Below are positions 1-6,220 of a DNA stretch of 6,220 nt, one piece after another. Both the position numbers and the translations under genes were made by a program. A model generated the notes under the pieces. It saw only the letters and a list, made by a program, of their open reading frames with translations, was not told the origin of the DNA and ran no database searches. The stretch's first letter is position 1. Each line of letters starts with the position of its first letter. The DNA lies in NCBI GenBank assembly GCA_039815505.1, contig JBCBZE010000211.1:1-6220 (forward strand), given 5' to 3'. This DNA is from CANLWN01 sp039815505 (GTDB lineage: Bacteria > Bacteroidota > Bacteroidia > Flavobacteriales > Flavobacteriaceae).

Positions 1-15
1 TGTTGTATACCGTTT

Positions 16-486
16 TTAATTGAAAACTAAGCTCGCATTTATTTCAATTCCTCTTACCGTACCATCACTAACCGGCACTTCAAACTCATCTGGAAACCCT
101 AAAATCATTTCTGACTCGGAAACAGAGAGTTGAGCTTCGCTAATTTCGGTTGGGGTAAACGTAAGTCTAATAGAATCATCTGGAATTAATTCCCACTGAA
201 AATCCTCAGCTTGGTTTGTAGTTCCTGTTCCGTCGGAATTGAATTCAAGTGTAAGTCCATTATTAGATTCATTTTCACGTTGAATTTGATTGTTTATATC
301 TGATTCCATTAAATCGAATCCATTGGTATTTAATACCTCATCAATGAGATATTCAGAGAACGTCCAAGGGCTACCATTGACCAATAACTCTTCGGTAGAA
401 ATTTCATTTTCTTCCTCTGTTGAAGAAGAATCAGATGAACAAGAAATGAACAACGCAAAAAGAACGAACGCAATTAATCTTTTCAT
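16..486 (-). CDS. Small secreted lipoprotein, possibly lipocalin-like
   Basis: This 156-residue protein begins with a lipoprotein signal peptide: MKR, a hydrophobic run at residues 4-14, then a lipobox ending I-S-C with the acylated cysteine at position 16. The mature protein opens with a Ser/Glu-rich tether (about residues 17-33). The acidic stretch after the cysteine resembles surface-export signals known from Bacteroidota lipoproteins, so an outer-membrane location is likely but inferred. The rest contains NGSPW (38-42), LTLEFNSDGTGT (78-89), a FQWEL strand and a late hydrophobic strand. This pattern of alternating strands with Trp and G-T-G resembles the small lipocalin-like domain proteins common in flavobacteria; the resemblance is by eye and weak. 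The start is ATG at 486, chosen because the signal peptide begins there, and the stop is TAA at 18-16. The gene lies downstream of the AsmA-like gene on the same strand, 181 bp away, so cotranscription is possible but not shown. No specific function can be assigned. Confidence 0.85.
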   Translation of the reverse strand: MKRLIAFVLFALFISCSSDSSSTEEENEISTEELLVNGSPWTFSEYLIDEVLNTNGFDLMESDINNQIQRENESNNGLTLEFNSDGTGTTNQAEDFQWELIPDDSIRLTFTPTEISEAQLSVSESEMILGFPDEFEVPVSDGTVRGIEINASLVFN

Positions 487-667
487 AAAATGGGTTTAAA
501 TGGTTTACAACGGTCCAGGCTCTGATTTGTTTCACTATTTGCTTCGCTCCGGACGGCCTGGAAGATTCGTCAGTATTTTTCGGTTTGGAAATCCAATATA
601 CTAAAAATAGGATTTTTTCTTATGGCTTAACCAACCAAGTTGATATTATAGGTATTGTGGACAACTG
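487..667. other. Intergenic region between AsmA-like gene and lipoprotein gene
   Basis: This 181-bp gap has no credible gene. It is AT-rich except for a GC-richer block around 511-562 that holds an inverted repeat (separate entry). An all-AT inverted repeat, AAAAAT-AGG-ATTTTT at 603-617, lies just past the AsmA-like stop and could act as a very weak terminator, but it has no GC pairs. I found no TAnnTTTG promoter element reading toward the lipoprotein gene. The sequence just before the lipoprotein ATG, TAAACCCATTTT, has no Shine-Dalgarno motif, which is usual in Bacteroidota. Confidence 0.7.
514..562. repeat. Inverted repeat in intergenic DNA
   Basis: TCCAGGC at 514-520 and GCCTGGA at 556-562 form a perfect 7-bp inverted repeat separated by 35 nt. 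The spacer ends in a self-complementary TCCGGA (548-553). The block is noticeably richer in G and C than the flanking gap. Reading on the minus strand it lies about 105 bp beyond the AsmA-like stop and 28 bp before the lipoprotein ATG, so it would fall in the leader or intercistronic RNA. No T-run follows it, so it is not a typical terminator. It could be an intergenic repeat family member or an RNA structure, or chance. Confidence 0.4.
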
Positions 668-3600
668 TTATTTTTCTTTTTTCTTTCCCAATGAAATTTT
701 ATAGTCATCTATACTCCCTTTGATTTTAAGATTGAGATACTTTGTTTTTTTGTTGGGGTCTACTTCAACGATCTTATCTTGTTGCTCTTTGTTACTATTG
801 GTATTTTTCTTGTTTCCAAATAATTTTTGCCAGGCAGCCTTCCTTACGGTTTTCAATGGAATACGTACATAATAATCGATATTTTGACTACTATCATGCG
901 TACCGGACAACTCCATATGGCCCAAGGTAGACTCAATCGTCATAGTGGGAATATTGATCTTTCCTTTTTTTATATCCAAGCTGTTTTGTAAAGTGTCAAA
1001 CCGAATGTTTTGCAGGTTTTTATCGCCCATATAATCGGAAAGCGCCAACATTGGATCGTAATTTTTTAACCTCCCATTCAATACTTTTACATTCATTTCT
1101 ATAGTTGATTGGTCCAAATCTGGCACCATGTCCGGGTATATTCTGATTTTGCCTTTAATTGTTGAGGAGAGTTTTCCCTGTAAATTTTCTGAAACAAGAT
1201 GGTCTTGCCCAAAATTTTCGAACTTAAACAGCAGTTTATCCAAATCAACATTGGTCAATACCAAATCTGGCCGCATATAGATATGTTTTGGATCACTACC
1301 GTTAAAATACCCTCCCAATCTAATATTTCCTCCCGCCGCATCCATACGTAGGGTATCTATGTAAATGTAATGGTTGGGCGTTGTTCTTAAATTTGCCTTA
1401 ATTTTTTGAAGATCTATTCTATGGTATATAAAATGGGCGATGTCTACCTTAAATTGCATATCCGTAAATGGCAACTCATACAAATTGAAGGCATCGGCAT
1501 GTTCTTTTATATCCGCTGTTTTTGAACGGACAACCTTTGTAGGTTTAGGTGTACTTACTTCGAAATTAAAAAGTGCATCAAAGTCGATATAATTTGCGGT
1601 TAATTCCAAGTAATTATCTCTTTTCCTTATTTGGGGGTCTTCCCCCAAATAATAGTTTAAATCGAAATTAAAATTGGTGGTACCTATTTCGCCACGAAAG
1701 TCTTTTATGACCAAGTGTTCTTCTTCATAATGTATGTTTCCGCTAAAATTATCGAAGCGAAGTGGGTGCAGCTTCATTTTCGTATCTAACCTGTCCAAAG
1801 CAAGATCTATGGAATGTAAAGCCGAATCTTTATAATGCATATTGGAGGTAAAATGCAACGCCAAATTATCAAAAGTTTCGTGTCGATACTCTTTTGGGAC
1901 ATAATTTTCTCCCTTGTACGAAAAAACGTCCTCCAGTCTTAACGTATGGGAAGTAAGGTTAATATCCAAATCTACATCTCCGTTAAGTTGCGGTTGCATC
2001 CAAAAGGCATAATCGTGTACCAGCCCGTCAAAATGAAAATCACTATCATCTATATAGCCGGTAAAATCCATTATTTTCAAGTCTGTGTCATCTATGAGCA
2101 CATCAGCATGAAAATCGTGAAGTGTATGGGGATAATGCTTCAGGCCCGCATACAAGCTATCGATAAAAAATTCACCTTTTGGTAAATATTTGGATTCCGT
2201 AAAATCTTTTGCAGAAGCCTTAAAGGAGAGTCCCAACCTTAGGTCTTTTATTTGTTCATCGATACCGGTTTGGGTAGTGTCCTTTTTTGTGAAACCCGTT
2301 AATTGGGCAATATCCAAGTAATTGGAGGAAATGTCTAAATGTACCTTCACCGGAGTATGGGTATGATGTAGAATGGCGGGTAAGTCCGAAAGAACACCAC
2401 TAACGGATACATCTGAATTTCCCATCAATAGTTCAAAGTGGTTCAGGGTCGCTTCCTTACCATTCATTATTAAATGTGCATTAAAATCATGCAAAGGGGC
2501 TGGAAGTTCTTTGGCGACTAAACTTACGTCTTTTACGATCAATTCCGCAAAGTACGCTTGATTTAGTTTTTGCAATGCCATTTCGGGATTGTCAATATCA
2601 ATAATATCGTGAAAATTCATTTTCAGCGAAACTTGTCCGGAGACATCTTGTACTTGTTCCAGTTCCAGAAAGTCTGCAATAAAATCGAGATTGAAATTTG
2701 AGTTTATTCGCATATCCACCTCGGGGGATTCAAAATTCTTTACAAAAACAGCCCCTTCAAATTCTCCCTTTTCTAAAGACGCGGTCATATTGGTCAGTGA
2801 AAATTCCATGGTGCTTATATCCCTATTTTTTCCATTGGTAAAATGACCGTTGAAGCCCATGTCGTCTATTTTTTTTCCTCTTGCCGTATTTTCCAAAAAG
2901 GCTTTTCCGGCCCCAAAATTAGCATTGATGTAAGGTCTGTTTCCTTTATTGGCCGGTCCTTGGATACTCGCATTGAAATAGATTTCACCAGCATTTTTAT
3001 ATTTCTCCAATACCGGTATTACATCGGCCGGGGCAAAAGCGATGAGCATATCAAAATTGGGCTTTGTTCCCTTTATGGAAAGATCAAGATCCACATCATT
3101 CTTTATGTCTATAGATCCTTCCAACTCAAAATCACCGTTTTCCATTAGAATACCTGAAGGTTGTATATCCAGAATGCCGGTCTTTGCATTAAATACCACA
3201 TCCGTATGTAGTTCAAAATGTTTTTTATGGATAAAAGTGGTATCTCCATCTTTCATCACATTTAACTCAAAATTTGTATCTATATGACCGGAGATGATAC
3301 GATCTGTCTGGCTAAAACCTCCTTCCCCGGTATATATAAATTTTTCTACATCCGTATCGGTAGCTTCATCTATGGTATGAATATCCAGATTTTTAAGTTT
3401 AATTTGTTTTAAGTGAATATGGGTGGAGGGAGTTTCCGTTTCAGAAGTGCTAGCTAAGGAGTTTTGAATATTCGTCGTATTGTTTTCGTGAATAATAAGA
3501 TTAAAAACACCATCTTCTACTATCAAAGATTGAATGTCATAGTTGTTATGAACAATATCCCATAGGTCAAAGCCCACGTATATGTCTTTTACATCCGCTA

Positions 3601-3862
3601 TGATAGGAGCATTATTCTCTTTAGTTTCAAAAATTTGCACATCTTCCACTTTTATGGAGATGTATGGAAAGTTTCTAAAAATAGACAATTCACTTTCACC
3701 AACGGTAATAAGCCCTTTGTGCTCTTTGTTCAGTTTTGCGATTTCCCCTTTGATTATTTCGGATTGGTTGCTCTGAATATGGAATATTAGGCCTCCTACC
3801 GTCAAAATTGGAACTAAGAACAGTGCCCATAAAATTCGTTTGCGGAATTTTTTAATCTTCAA
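668..3862 (-). CDS. AsmA-family protein, putative periplasm-spanning lipid-transfer protein
   Basis: This 1064-residue protein has a basic N-terminus (KIKKFRKR), one transmembrane segment at about residues 10-29 and then a long, almost wholly beta-type region. LITVGESELSIFRNFPYISI (51-70) is typical of the AsmA N-terminal domain. The C-terminal part (about 925-1003), with LQNSLDIKKGKINIPTMTIE and HMELSGTH, matches the AsmA-like C-terminal region. A charged linker (1013-1038) and a final KKKEK tail follow. Proteins of the AsmA/TamB/YhdP group are anchored in the inner membrane and form beta grooves thought to carry phospholipids to the outer membrane; applying that role here is inference. A degenerate unit starting with motifs such as LHDF or FDNF recurs at about 214, 331, 455, 578, 699, 815 and 953. 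The length is normal for large Bacteroidota members. No ATG precedes the membrane segment in frame: TTG at 3862 is the best start, and an in-frame TAA lies 13 codons upstream. The downstream gene encodes a lipoprotein, which fits an envelope context. Confidence 0.9.
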   Translation of the reverse strand: MKIKKFRKRILWALFLVPILTVGGLIFHIQSNQSEIIKGEIAKLNKEHKGLITVGESELSIFRNFPYISIKVEDVQIFETKENNAPIIADVKDIYVGFDLWDIVHNNYDIQSLIVEDGVFNLIIHENNTTNIQNSLASTSETETPSTHIHLKQIKLKNLDIHTIDEATDTDVEKFIYTGEGGFSQTDRIISGHIDTNFELNVMKDGDTTFIHKKHFELHTDVVFNAKTGILDIQPSGILMENGDFELEGSIDIKNDVDLDLSIKGTKPNFDMLIAFAPADVIPVLEKYKNAGEIYFNASIQGPANKGNRPYINANFGAGKAFLENTARGKKIDDMGFNGHFTNGKNRDISTMEFSLTNMTASLEKGEFEGAVFVKNFESPEVDMRINSNFNLDFIADFLELEQVQDVSGQVSLKMNFHDIIDIDNPEMALQKLNQAYFAELIVKDVSLVAKELPAPLHDFNAHLIMNGKEATLNHFELLMGNSDVSVSGVLSDLPAILHHTHTPVKVHLDISSNYLDIAQLTGFTKKDTTQTGIDEQIKDLRLGLSFKASAKDFTESKYLPKGEFFIDSLYAGLKHYPHTLHDFHADVLIDDTDLKIMDFTGYIDDSDFHFDGLVHDYAFWMQPQLNGDVDLDINLTSHTLRLEDVFSYKGENYVPKEYRHETFDNLALHFTSNMHYKDSALHSIDLALDRLDTKMKLHPLRFDNFSGNIHYEEEHLVIKDFRGEIGTTNFNFDLNYYLGEDPQIRKRDNYLELTANYIDFDALFNFEVSTPKPTKVVRSKTADIKEHADAFNLYELPFTDMQFKVDIAHFIYHRIDLQKIKANLRTTPNHYIYIDTLRMDAAGGNIRLGGYFNGSDPKHIYMRPDLVLTNVDLDKLLFKFENFGQDHLVSENLQGKLSSTIKGKIRIYPDMVPDLDQSTIEMNVKVLNGRLKNYDPMLALSDYMGDKNLQNIRFDTLQNSLDIKKGKINIPTMTIESTLGHMELSGTHDSSQNIDYYVRIPLKTVRKAAWQKLFGNKKNTNSNKEQQDKIVEVDPNKKTKYLNLKIKGSIDDYKISLGKKKEK

Positions 3863-3958
3863 AGCGGATATCTTTAGGTTTGGAAAAGGTGTTTGGTTTT
3901 ACAAGTGGCCAATAGGTATAAACACATTCTATTGTACAACACATTTTGGTTTATGGTT

Positions 3959-3966
3959 CAAACGTA
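3959..3966 (-). promoter_or_regulatory. Candidate flavobacterial -7 promoter element for AsmA-like gene
   Basis: TACGTTTG on the minus strand matches the Bacteroidota sigma-A -7 consensus TAnnTTTG exactly. It lies 96 bp before the TTG start of the AsmA-like gene, a plausible leader length. The -33 box (TTTG or TTG, roughly 17-21 bp upstream) is not present, so support is weak. A second exact match, TAAGTTTG at 4064-4057, would give a longer leader and also lacks a -33 box. Confidence 0.3.
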
Positions 3967-4071
3967 CTTATAGATTAGATATTTTACGGTTATTTCTCTT
4001 TTACGTACCGATGGGCGGTTTGGTTTGGAAAAATAAACATCCATGGCTTTAATTTTCAAACTTAATTTATA

Positions 4072-4211
4072 GTTGTTGCCGAGGGTCTCGGCTATGATTT
4101 GTGTCAGCTTCGGAAATCATCAGATTTCCAGCCGTGGCAAATTCAGCCGTTGATGGTTTCTTAGTTTGAAGTTAACGAATTGTAGCTATGGATTATACGC
4201 CTTGTTGGCGA
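4072..4211. repeat. Structured intergenic element, attC-like in layout
   Basis: The element is bounded by a near-identical direct repeat, TTGTTGCCGA (4073-4082) and TTGTTGGCGA (4202-4211), one mismatch in ten. Inside are three self-complementary structures. The first is a perfect 6-bp hairpin GCCGAG-GGT-CTCGGC (4078-4092). The second is a perfect 7-bp hairpin GGAAATC-ATCA-GATTTCC (4112-4129), enclosed by imperfect outer arms CGGCTATGATTTG (4089-4101) and CAAATTCAGCCG (4138-4149). The third is a small hairpin CGCC-TTGTT-GGCG (4198-4210). It begins only about 28 bp after the LLM oxidoreductase stop codon. A bulged, imperfect cruciform right behind a stop codon is what integron cassette recombination sites look like. 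However, the canonical core RYYYAAC/GTTRRRY is not matched, so this may be a degenerate site, another interspersed repeat or a 3'-end RNA structure. Confidence 0.5.
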
Positions 4212-4238
4212 CTGGCTTTTTCATTTTTGTCAGCGGAT

Positions 4239-5162
4239 TCAAGAAAAATTCGGAATCACATTTTTTCCAATTTCTTCTATTGTTTCTTCTGCCGGACGTG
4301 AGCCATACTTTAAATTCAAGATTACGTGATTTACGCTGTACGACGCTAATAATTTAAGATGCGCATTTAAATAGCCCGTTCCCGATTTAAAGCCAAGATG
4401 GATCGGAATTGGTTTTGTTTTAGAATCTTCTGTTAGGTCAATATATAACGATTGCATAAATGGCTTCCAATCCGAATTAGTTTTTGTGAGTGCTTCTCTC
4501 CATCGTTGCATTATCATCTGTAGGGTTTTGAAATCTCTTGGATAATACAACCATCCATCTGAATGTTCAGCAATCCATTCCAAGGATTGTCCTGAATGTC
4601 CAGTTACAAACATTGGCGTTTTTTTGTAATACTTTGGCAAAATATCTATGGCACCATTAGTTGTACCATAATATTTTGAGGAATATTTTGGGAAATCACC
4701 TTGCAATGCTTTGATGTAAAAAAAGTTGTCTCTGAAAAGTTCTGACTTATTTTCTAAATTTTGATTGAATGCTGGATATTCAATTGGTCGGTCACCAGAA
4801 GCTGCGCCTAAAACCAATCTTTCGTTTGATAGGGTTTGAAGGCTATTTATTGCTTTTGCAGTATGAACAGGATGACGTAGTGGTAAAATTATACTTGCCG
4901 AACCTAAAGCAATTTCATTGGTGTGATTCATAATGTGTGTCATATAGATCCAAGGATCGAACAATTGACCGGCATCACCGAATGATGGGTCATTGAACGG
5001 AACATCTCTGAACCAAAGTGCCTTAAAACCTAGTTCTTCTGCTCGTTTGGCGAGTTTTTCTTGGTTTTCCATTTTTGCAACTGAACCAGCATATGCTTCT
5101 AGGGGAAACACAAGTCCTATTGTCAATTTGCCTTTGGCAGCTATTTTAGTAAAAACACTCAT
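4239..5162 (-). CDS. LLM class flavin-dependent oxidoreductase (luciferase-like)
   Basis: This 307-residue protein is a luciferase-like monooxygenase fold (TIM barrel) expected to use reduced flavin, usually FMN or F420; in Bacteroidota FMN is more likely. Family landmarks in order: LTIGLVFPLEAY near the N-terminus (13-24), EELGFKALWFRDVPF (42-56), LGSASIILPLRHPVHTAKA (86-104), RLVLGAASGDRPIEYPAF (115-132), VTGHSGQSLEWIAEHSDGW (186-204) and NHVILNLK (278-285). These closely fit the subgroup often annotated as BA3436-type luciferase-type oxidoreductases, whose substrate is unknown, and the length is normal for it. The ATG at 5162 overlaps the TAA of the upstream dehydrogenase as TAATG, so translation is probably coupled. 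The stop is TGA at 4241-4239. It is the last gene of a cluster with a short-chain dehydrogenase and a zinc-type alcohol dehydrogenase, which suggests joint oxidation or reduction of a small carbonyl or alcohol compound. That role is inference only. Confidence 0.92.
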   Translation of the reverse strand: MSVFTKIAAKGKLTIGLVFPLEAYAGSVAKMENQEKLAKRAEELGFKALWFRDVPFNDPSFGDAGQLFDPWIYMTHIMNHTNEIALGSASIILPLRHPVHTAKAINSLQTLSNERLVLGAASGDRPIEYPAFNQNLENKSELFRDNFFYIKALQGDFPKYSSKYYGTTNGAIDILPKYYKKTPMFVTGHSGQSLEWIAEHSDGWLYYPRDFKTLQMIMQRWREALTKTNSDWKPFMQSLYIDLTEDSKTKPIPIHLGFKSGTGYLNAHLKLLASYSVNHVILNLKYGSRPAEETIEEIGKNVIPNFS

Positions 5163-5164
5163 TA
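5160..5164 (-). promoter_or_regulatory. TAATG stop-start overlap (translational coupling site)
   Basis: On the minus strand the TAA stop of the short-chain dehydrogenase (5164-5162) and the ATG start of the LLM oxidoreductase (5162-5160) share one base. This fixes the LLM start and indicates that a terminating ribosome can reinitiate directly. It is the clearest evidence in the window that these two genes form one operon. Confidence 0.85.
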
Positions 5165-5959
5165 AGCATTTAAAATTTCTTCTGTTTCGGAAATCAGTCT
5201 TGAAATCTTTTCCTGGTCATAAGCACCGGAATGCGCATTACTAAATGAGCCTTTATCATTGTCAAAATATTTTCCGTTACTATCAATATACTTTTCCGAC
5301 ATGGCTAATTCATATAAAACATCTGCTCCTTTATCTGCCGATGACCAATGTTGTCCAAAAGCTTCTTTTACCATTTTTGTGTTCAATAATGAACCAGGAT
5401 TTACAGCTATGGTATTTATTTCAGGATGTTGTTCAGCAAAATAAAAACTCCACATTGTCAATGCCAGTTTGCTTTGTGCATAAGCGCTTGAATCGGAAAG
5501 TTTTTCATTTCCTCTCAATACTTCAATTGAAACTGTTGATTGTGCCGCTGAACTCAAATTAATAATACGTGGTGAATTACTCTTTTTTAATAATTGAATT
5601 AATCTATTTGTGAGTAAAAAAGGGGCGAAGTAGTTTACGGCAAATCGCATATCCAATCCATTCTTATTTTGCTGATCACTACTATTATAAACACCTGCAT
5701 TGTTTGTAAGAACATCAATTTTAGTGTGGTTTTTCAATATTTCGGCAGTCATTTTTTGAATACTGTCAAAATCGGACAAGTCTGAAACATAACCAAAAAT
5801 ATTCTCATTGTTGGTAAGCGATTTTATTTCAGAAATCGTGTGTTGAAGTTTCTCATTTTTTCTTCCATGAACTATTACTTGATGTCCGGCTTGGGCTAGT
5901 TTGATAGCAGTTAATTTGCCGATACCATCGGTACTGCCTGTTATTAGAATTGTTTTCAT
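5162..5959 (-). CDS. Short-chain dehydrogenase/reductase (SDR)
   Basis: This complete 265-residue classical-type SDR has a Rossmann fold and is predicted to be cytosolic. The cofactor-binding motif TGSTDGIG (7-14) sits at the N-terminus. The HGR at 31-33, with Arg after the second strand, favours NADP(H). D60 in VSDLSD contacts the adenine, NNAG is at 86-89, the conserved Asn is N109, the catalytic-serine strand is INLSSAAQ (133-140) and the catalytic YAQSK has Y160 and K164. VNPGS (186-190) completes the set. All catalytic residues are present. The style (HGRKNEKL, AVNYFAPFLLT, late catalytic Tyr with a long C-terminal tail) resembles the retinol-dehydrogenase-like SDRs, but the substrate cannot be predicted. 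The start is ATG at 5959, just before the TGxxxGIG strand. The alcohol dehydrogenase stop lies 6 nt upstream, and the LLM oxidoreductase start overlaps this gene's stop, so it is the middle gene of an operon. Confidence 0.93.
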   Translation of the reverse strand: MKTILITGSTDGIGKLTAIKLAQAGHQVIVHGRKNEKLQHTISEIKSLTNNENIFGYVSDLSDFDSIQKMTAEILKNHTKIDVLTNNAGVYNSSDQQNKNGLDMRFAVNYFAPFLLTNRLIQLLKKSNSPRIINLSSAAQSTVSIEVLRGNEKLSDSSAYAQSKLALTMWSFYFAEQHPEINTIAVNPGSLLNTKMVKEAFGQHWSSADKGADVLYELAMSEKYIDSNGKYFDNDKGSFSNAHSGAYDQEKISRLISETEEILNA

Positions 5960-5965
5960 TCTGAT

Positions 5966-6220
5966 TTAATTTTCAATCACAACTTTGCCCATTGCCTCTC
6001 CACTTTCCAAGCGGGCGTGGGCTTTTCCAACTTCCTCTAATTTGAATTTTTGCTTATCTAGAATAGGTTTCAAACTACCAACTTCCACTATTTGCGCGAT
6101 GTTTTTGAGTATTTTACCATGTTCTTCACGCTTGTGGTTATGTAGCATTGGAATGAGCATGAACACTACATGTAATGAAAGTCCTTTGAAGTGCGCTAAA
6201 GTTAGGTCCAGTTCACATAA
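5966..6220 (-). CDS. Zinc-type alcohol dehydrogenase/quinone oxidoreductase family protein, C-terminal part
   Basis: Only the last 84 residues are in the window; the frame is open to the edge with no stop, so the true start lies beyond 6220. The visible part reads from LCELDLTLAHFKGLSLHVVF through MLIPMLHNHKREEHG to FKLEEVGKAHARLESGEAMG and KVVIEN. This is the C-terminal end of the medium-chain dehydrogenase/reductase superfamily: the strand after the Rossmann domain, the stretch preceding the final helix, and the AHxxLESGxxxGKVV signature just before the C-terminus. These enzymes use NAD(P)H on alcohols, aldehydes, enones or quinones. Family members of this sub-type are usually named zinc-binding dehydrogenases, although many lack catalytic zinc; the zinc ligands would lie outside the window and cannot be checked. 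The stop TAA (5968-5966) is 6 nt before the SDR start, so this is probably an upstream operon member. The GTG at 6166 is an internal codon and not a real start. Confidence 0.88.
   Translation of the reverse strand, partial: LCELDLTLAHFKGLSLHVVFMLIPMLHNHKREEHGKILKNIAQIVEVGSLKPILDKQKFKLEEVGKAHARLESGEAMGKVVIEN

Larger units (their letters stand above)
3863..4238. other. Intergenic region between oxidoreductase operon and AsmA-like gene
   Basis: This 376-bp stretch has two parts. The part next to the LLM oxidoreductase stop (about 4072-4211) is highly structured and is described separately. The part nearer the AsmA-like start (3863-4071) is AT-rich leader DNA. It carries two matches to the flavobacterial -7 consensus TAnnTTTG reading on the minus strand, TACGTTTG (3966-3959) and TAAGTTTG (4064-4057). 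Neither has a TTG box at the expected -33 distance. Open frames on the plus strand here overlap the flanking genes and show no protein-like features. No intrinsic terminator with a T-run was seen for the upstream operon. Confidence 0.7.

Noticed and set aside
603..617. Intrinsic terminator for the AsmA-like gene
   Set aside because: The inverted repeat AAAAAT/ATTTTT has no GC pairs, so its hairpin would be very unstable. It is mentioned under the gap but is not called as a terminator.
2843..3287. Plus-strand open frames opposite the AsmA-like gene
   Set aside because: They are antisense shadows of a long, continuous and conserved coding region, without protein-like features of their own.
3840..4052. 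Plus-strand open frame of 70 codons in the gap upstream of the AsmA-like gene
   Set aside because: It overlaps the antisense of the AsmA-like N-terminus, has a composition expected from AT-rich spacer (many Phe, Trp, Tyr), no recognisable domain, and opposes the direction of every other gene.
4078..4092. Rho-independent terminator for the LLM operon at the GCCGAG/CTCGGC hairpin
   Set aside because: The stem is good, but in the direction of transcription it is followed by AACAACTATA and not a T-run.
4072..4211. Canonical class 1 integron attC site
   Set aside because: No RYYYAAC or GTTRRRY core pair is present at the element's ends and no integrase is in the window, so only an attC-like layout is claimed.
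4166..4357. Plus-strand open frame of 63 codons spanning the structured element and the LLM 3' end
   Set aside because: More than half lies antisense to the well-supported LLM oxidoreductase, and the rest runs through the hairpin element. The short hydrophobic stretch is not enough to call a membrane protein.
5245..5562. Plus-strand open frame of 105 codons opposite the SDR gene
   Set aside because: It is antisense to a complete SDR with all catalytic motifs intact, so it is a shadow frame.

Overview
The window looks like a chromosomal stretch from a member of the Bacteroidota, most likely the family Flavobacteriaceae. The DNA is AT-rich and no start codon has a clear Shine-Dalgarno sequence. 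The first gene product is a short lipoprotein with an acidic run just after its cysteine, and the largest gene is a very long AsmA-like protein of the Bacteroidota type. This assignment is inferred from protein style and composition, without a database search.

All five recognisable genes lie on the minus strand, so transcription runs from high to low coordinates. At the upstream edge (6220 down to 4239) is a tight redox gene cluster. It holds the C-terminal part of a zinc-type alcohol dehydrogenase/quinone oxidoreductase cut by the window edge, then a complete short-chain dehydrogenase 6 nt downstream. Next comes a complete luciferase-like (LLM class) flavin-dependent oxidoreductase whose ATG overlaps the preceding TAA as TAATG. 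The three are almost certainly cotranscribed. Their shared substrate cannot be read from the sequence.

A 376-bp non-coding stretch follows (4238 to 3863). Its part nearest the oxidoreductase is strongly structured: two short hairpins and a central imperfect cruciform, bounded by a near-identical 10-bp direct repeat. The layout recalls the attC-like elements at the ends of gene cassettes, although the canonical integrase core sites are absent. The rest is AT-rich leader DNA with a possible flavobacterial -7 promoter element for the next gene.

From 3862 to 668 lies a 1064-residue AsmA-family protein with one N-terminal membrane anchor and a long beta-rich body that probably spans the periplasm. 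About seven copies of a degenerate unit, mostly spaced roughly 120 residues apart, can be traced by eye, as expected of a repeating-beta-groove lipid-transfer protein. It appears to start at TTG. After a 181-bp gap holding a 7-bp inverted repeat, a small lipocalin-like lipoprotein gene (486 to 16) ends the window.

No RNA gene, CRISPR array, transposase or origin was seen. I found no convincing new multi-gene system. The two points most worth checking are the structured element at 4072-4211 and the repeat architecture of the AsmA-like protein.
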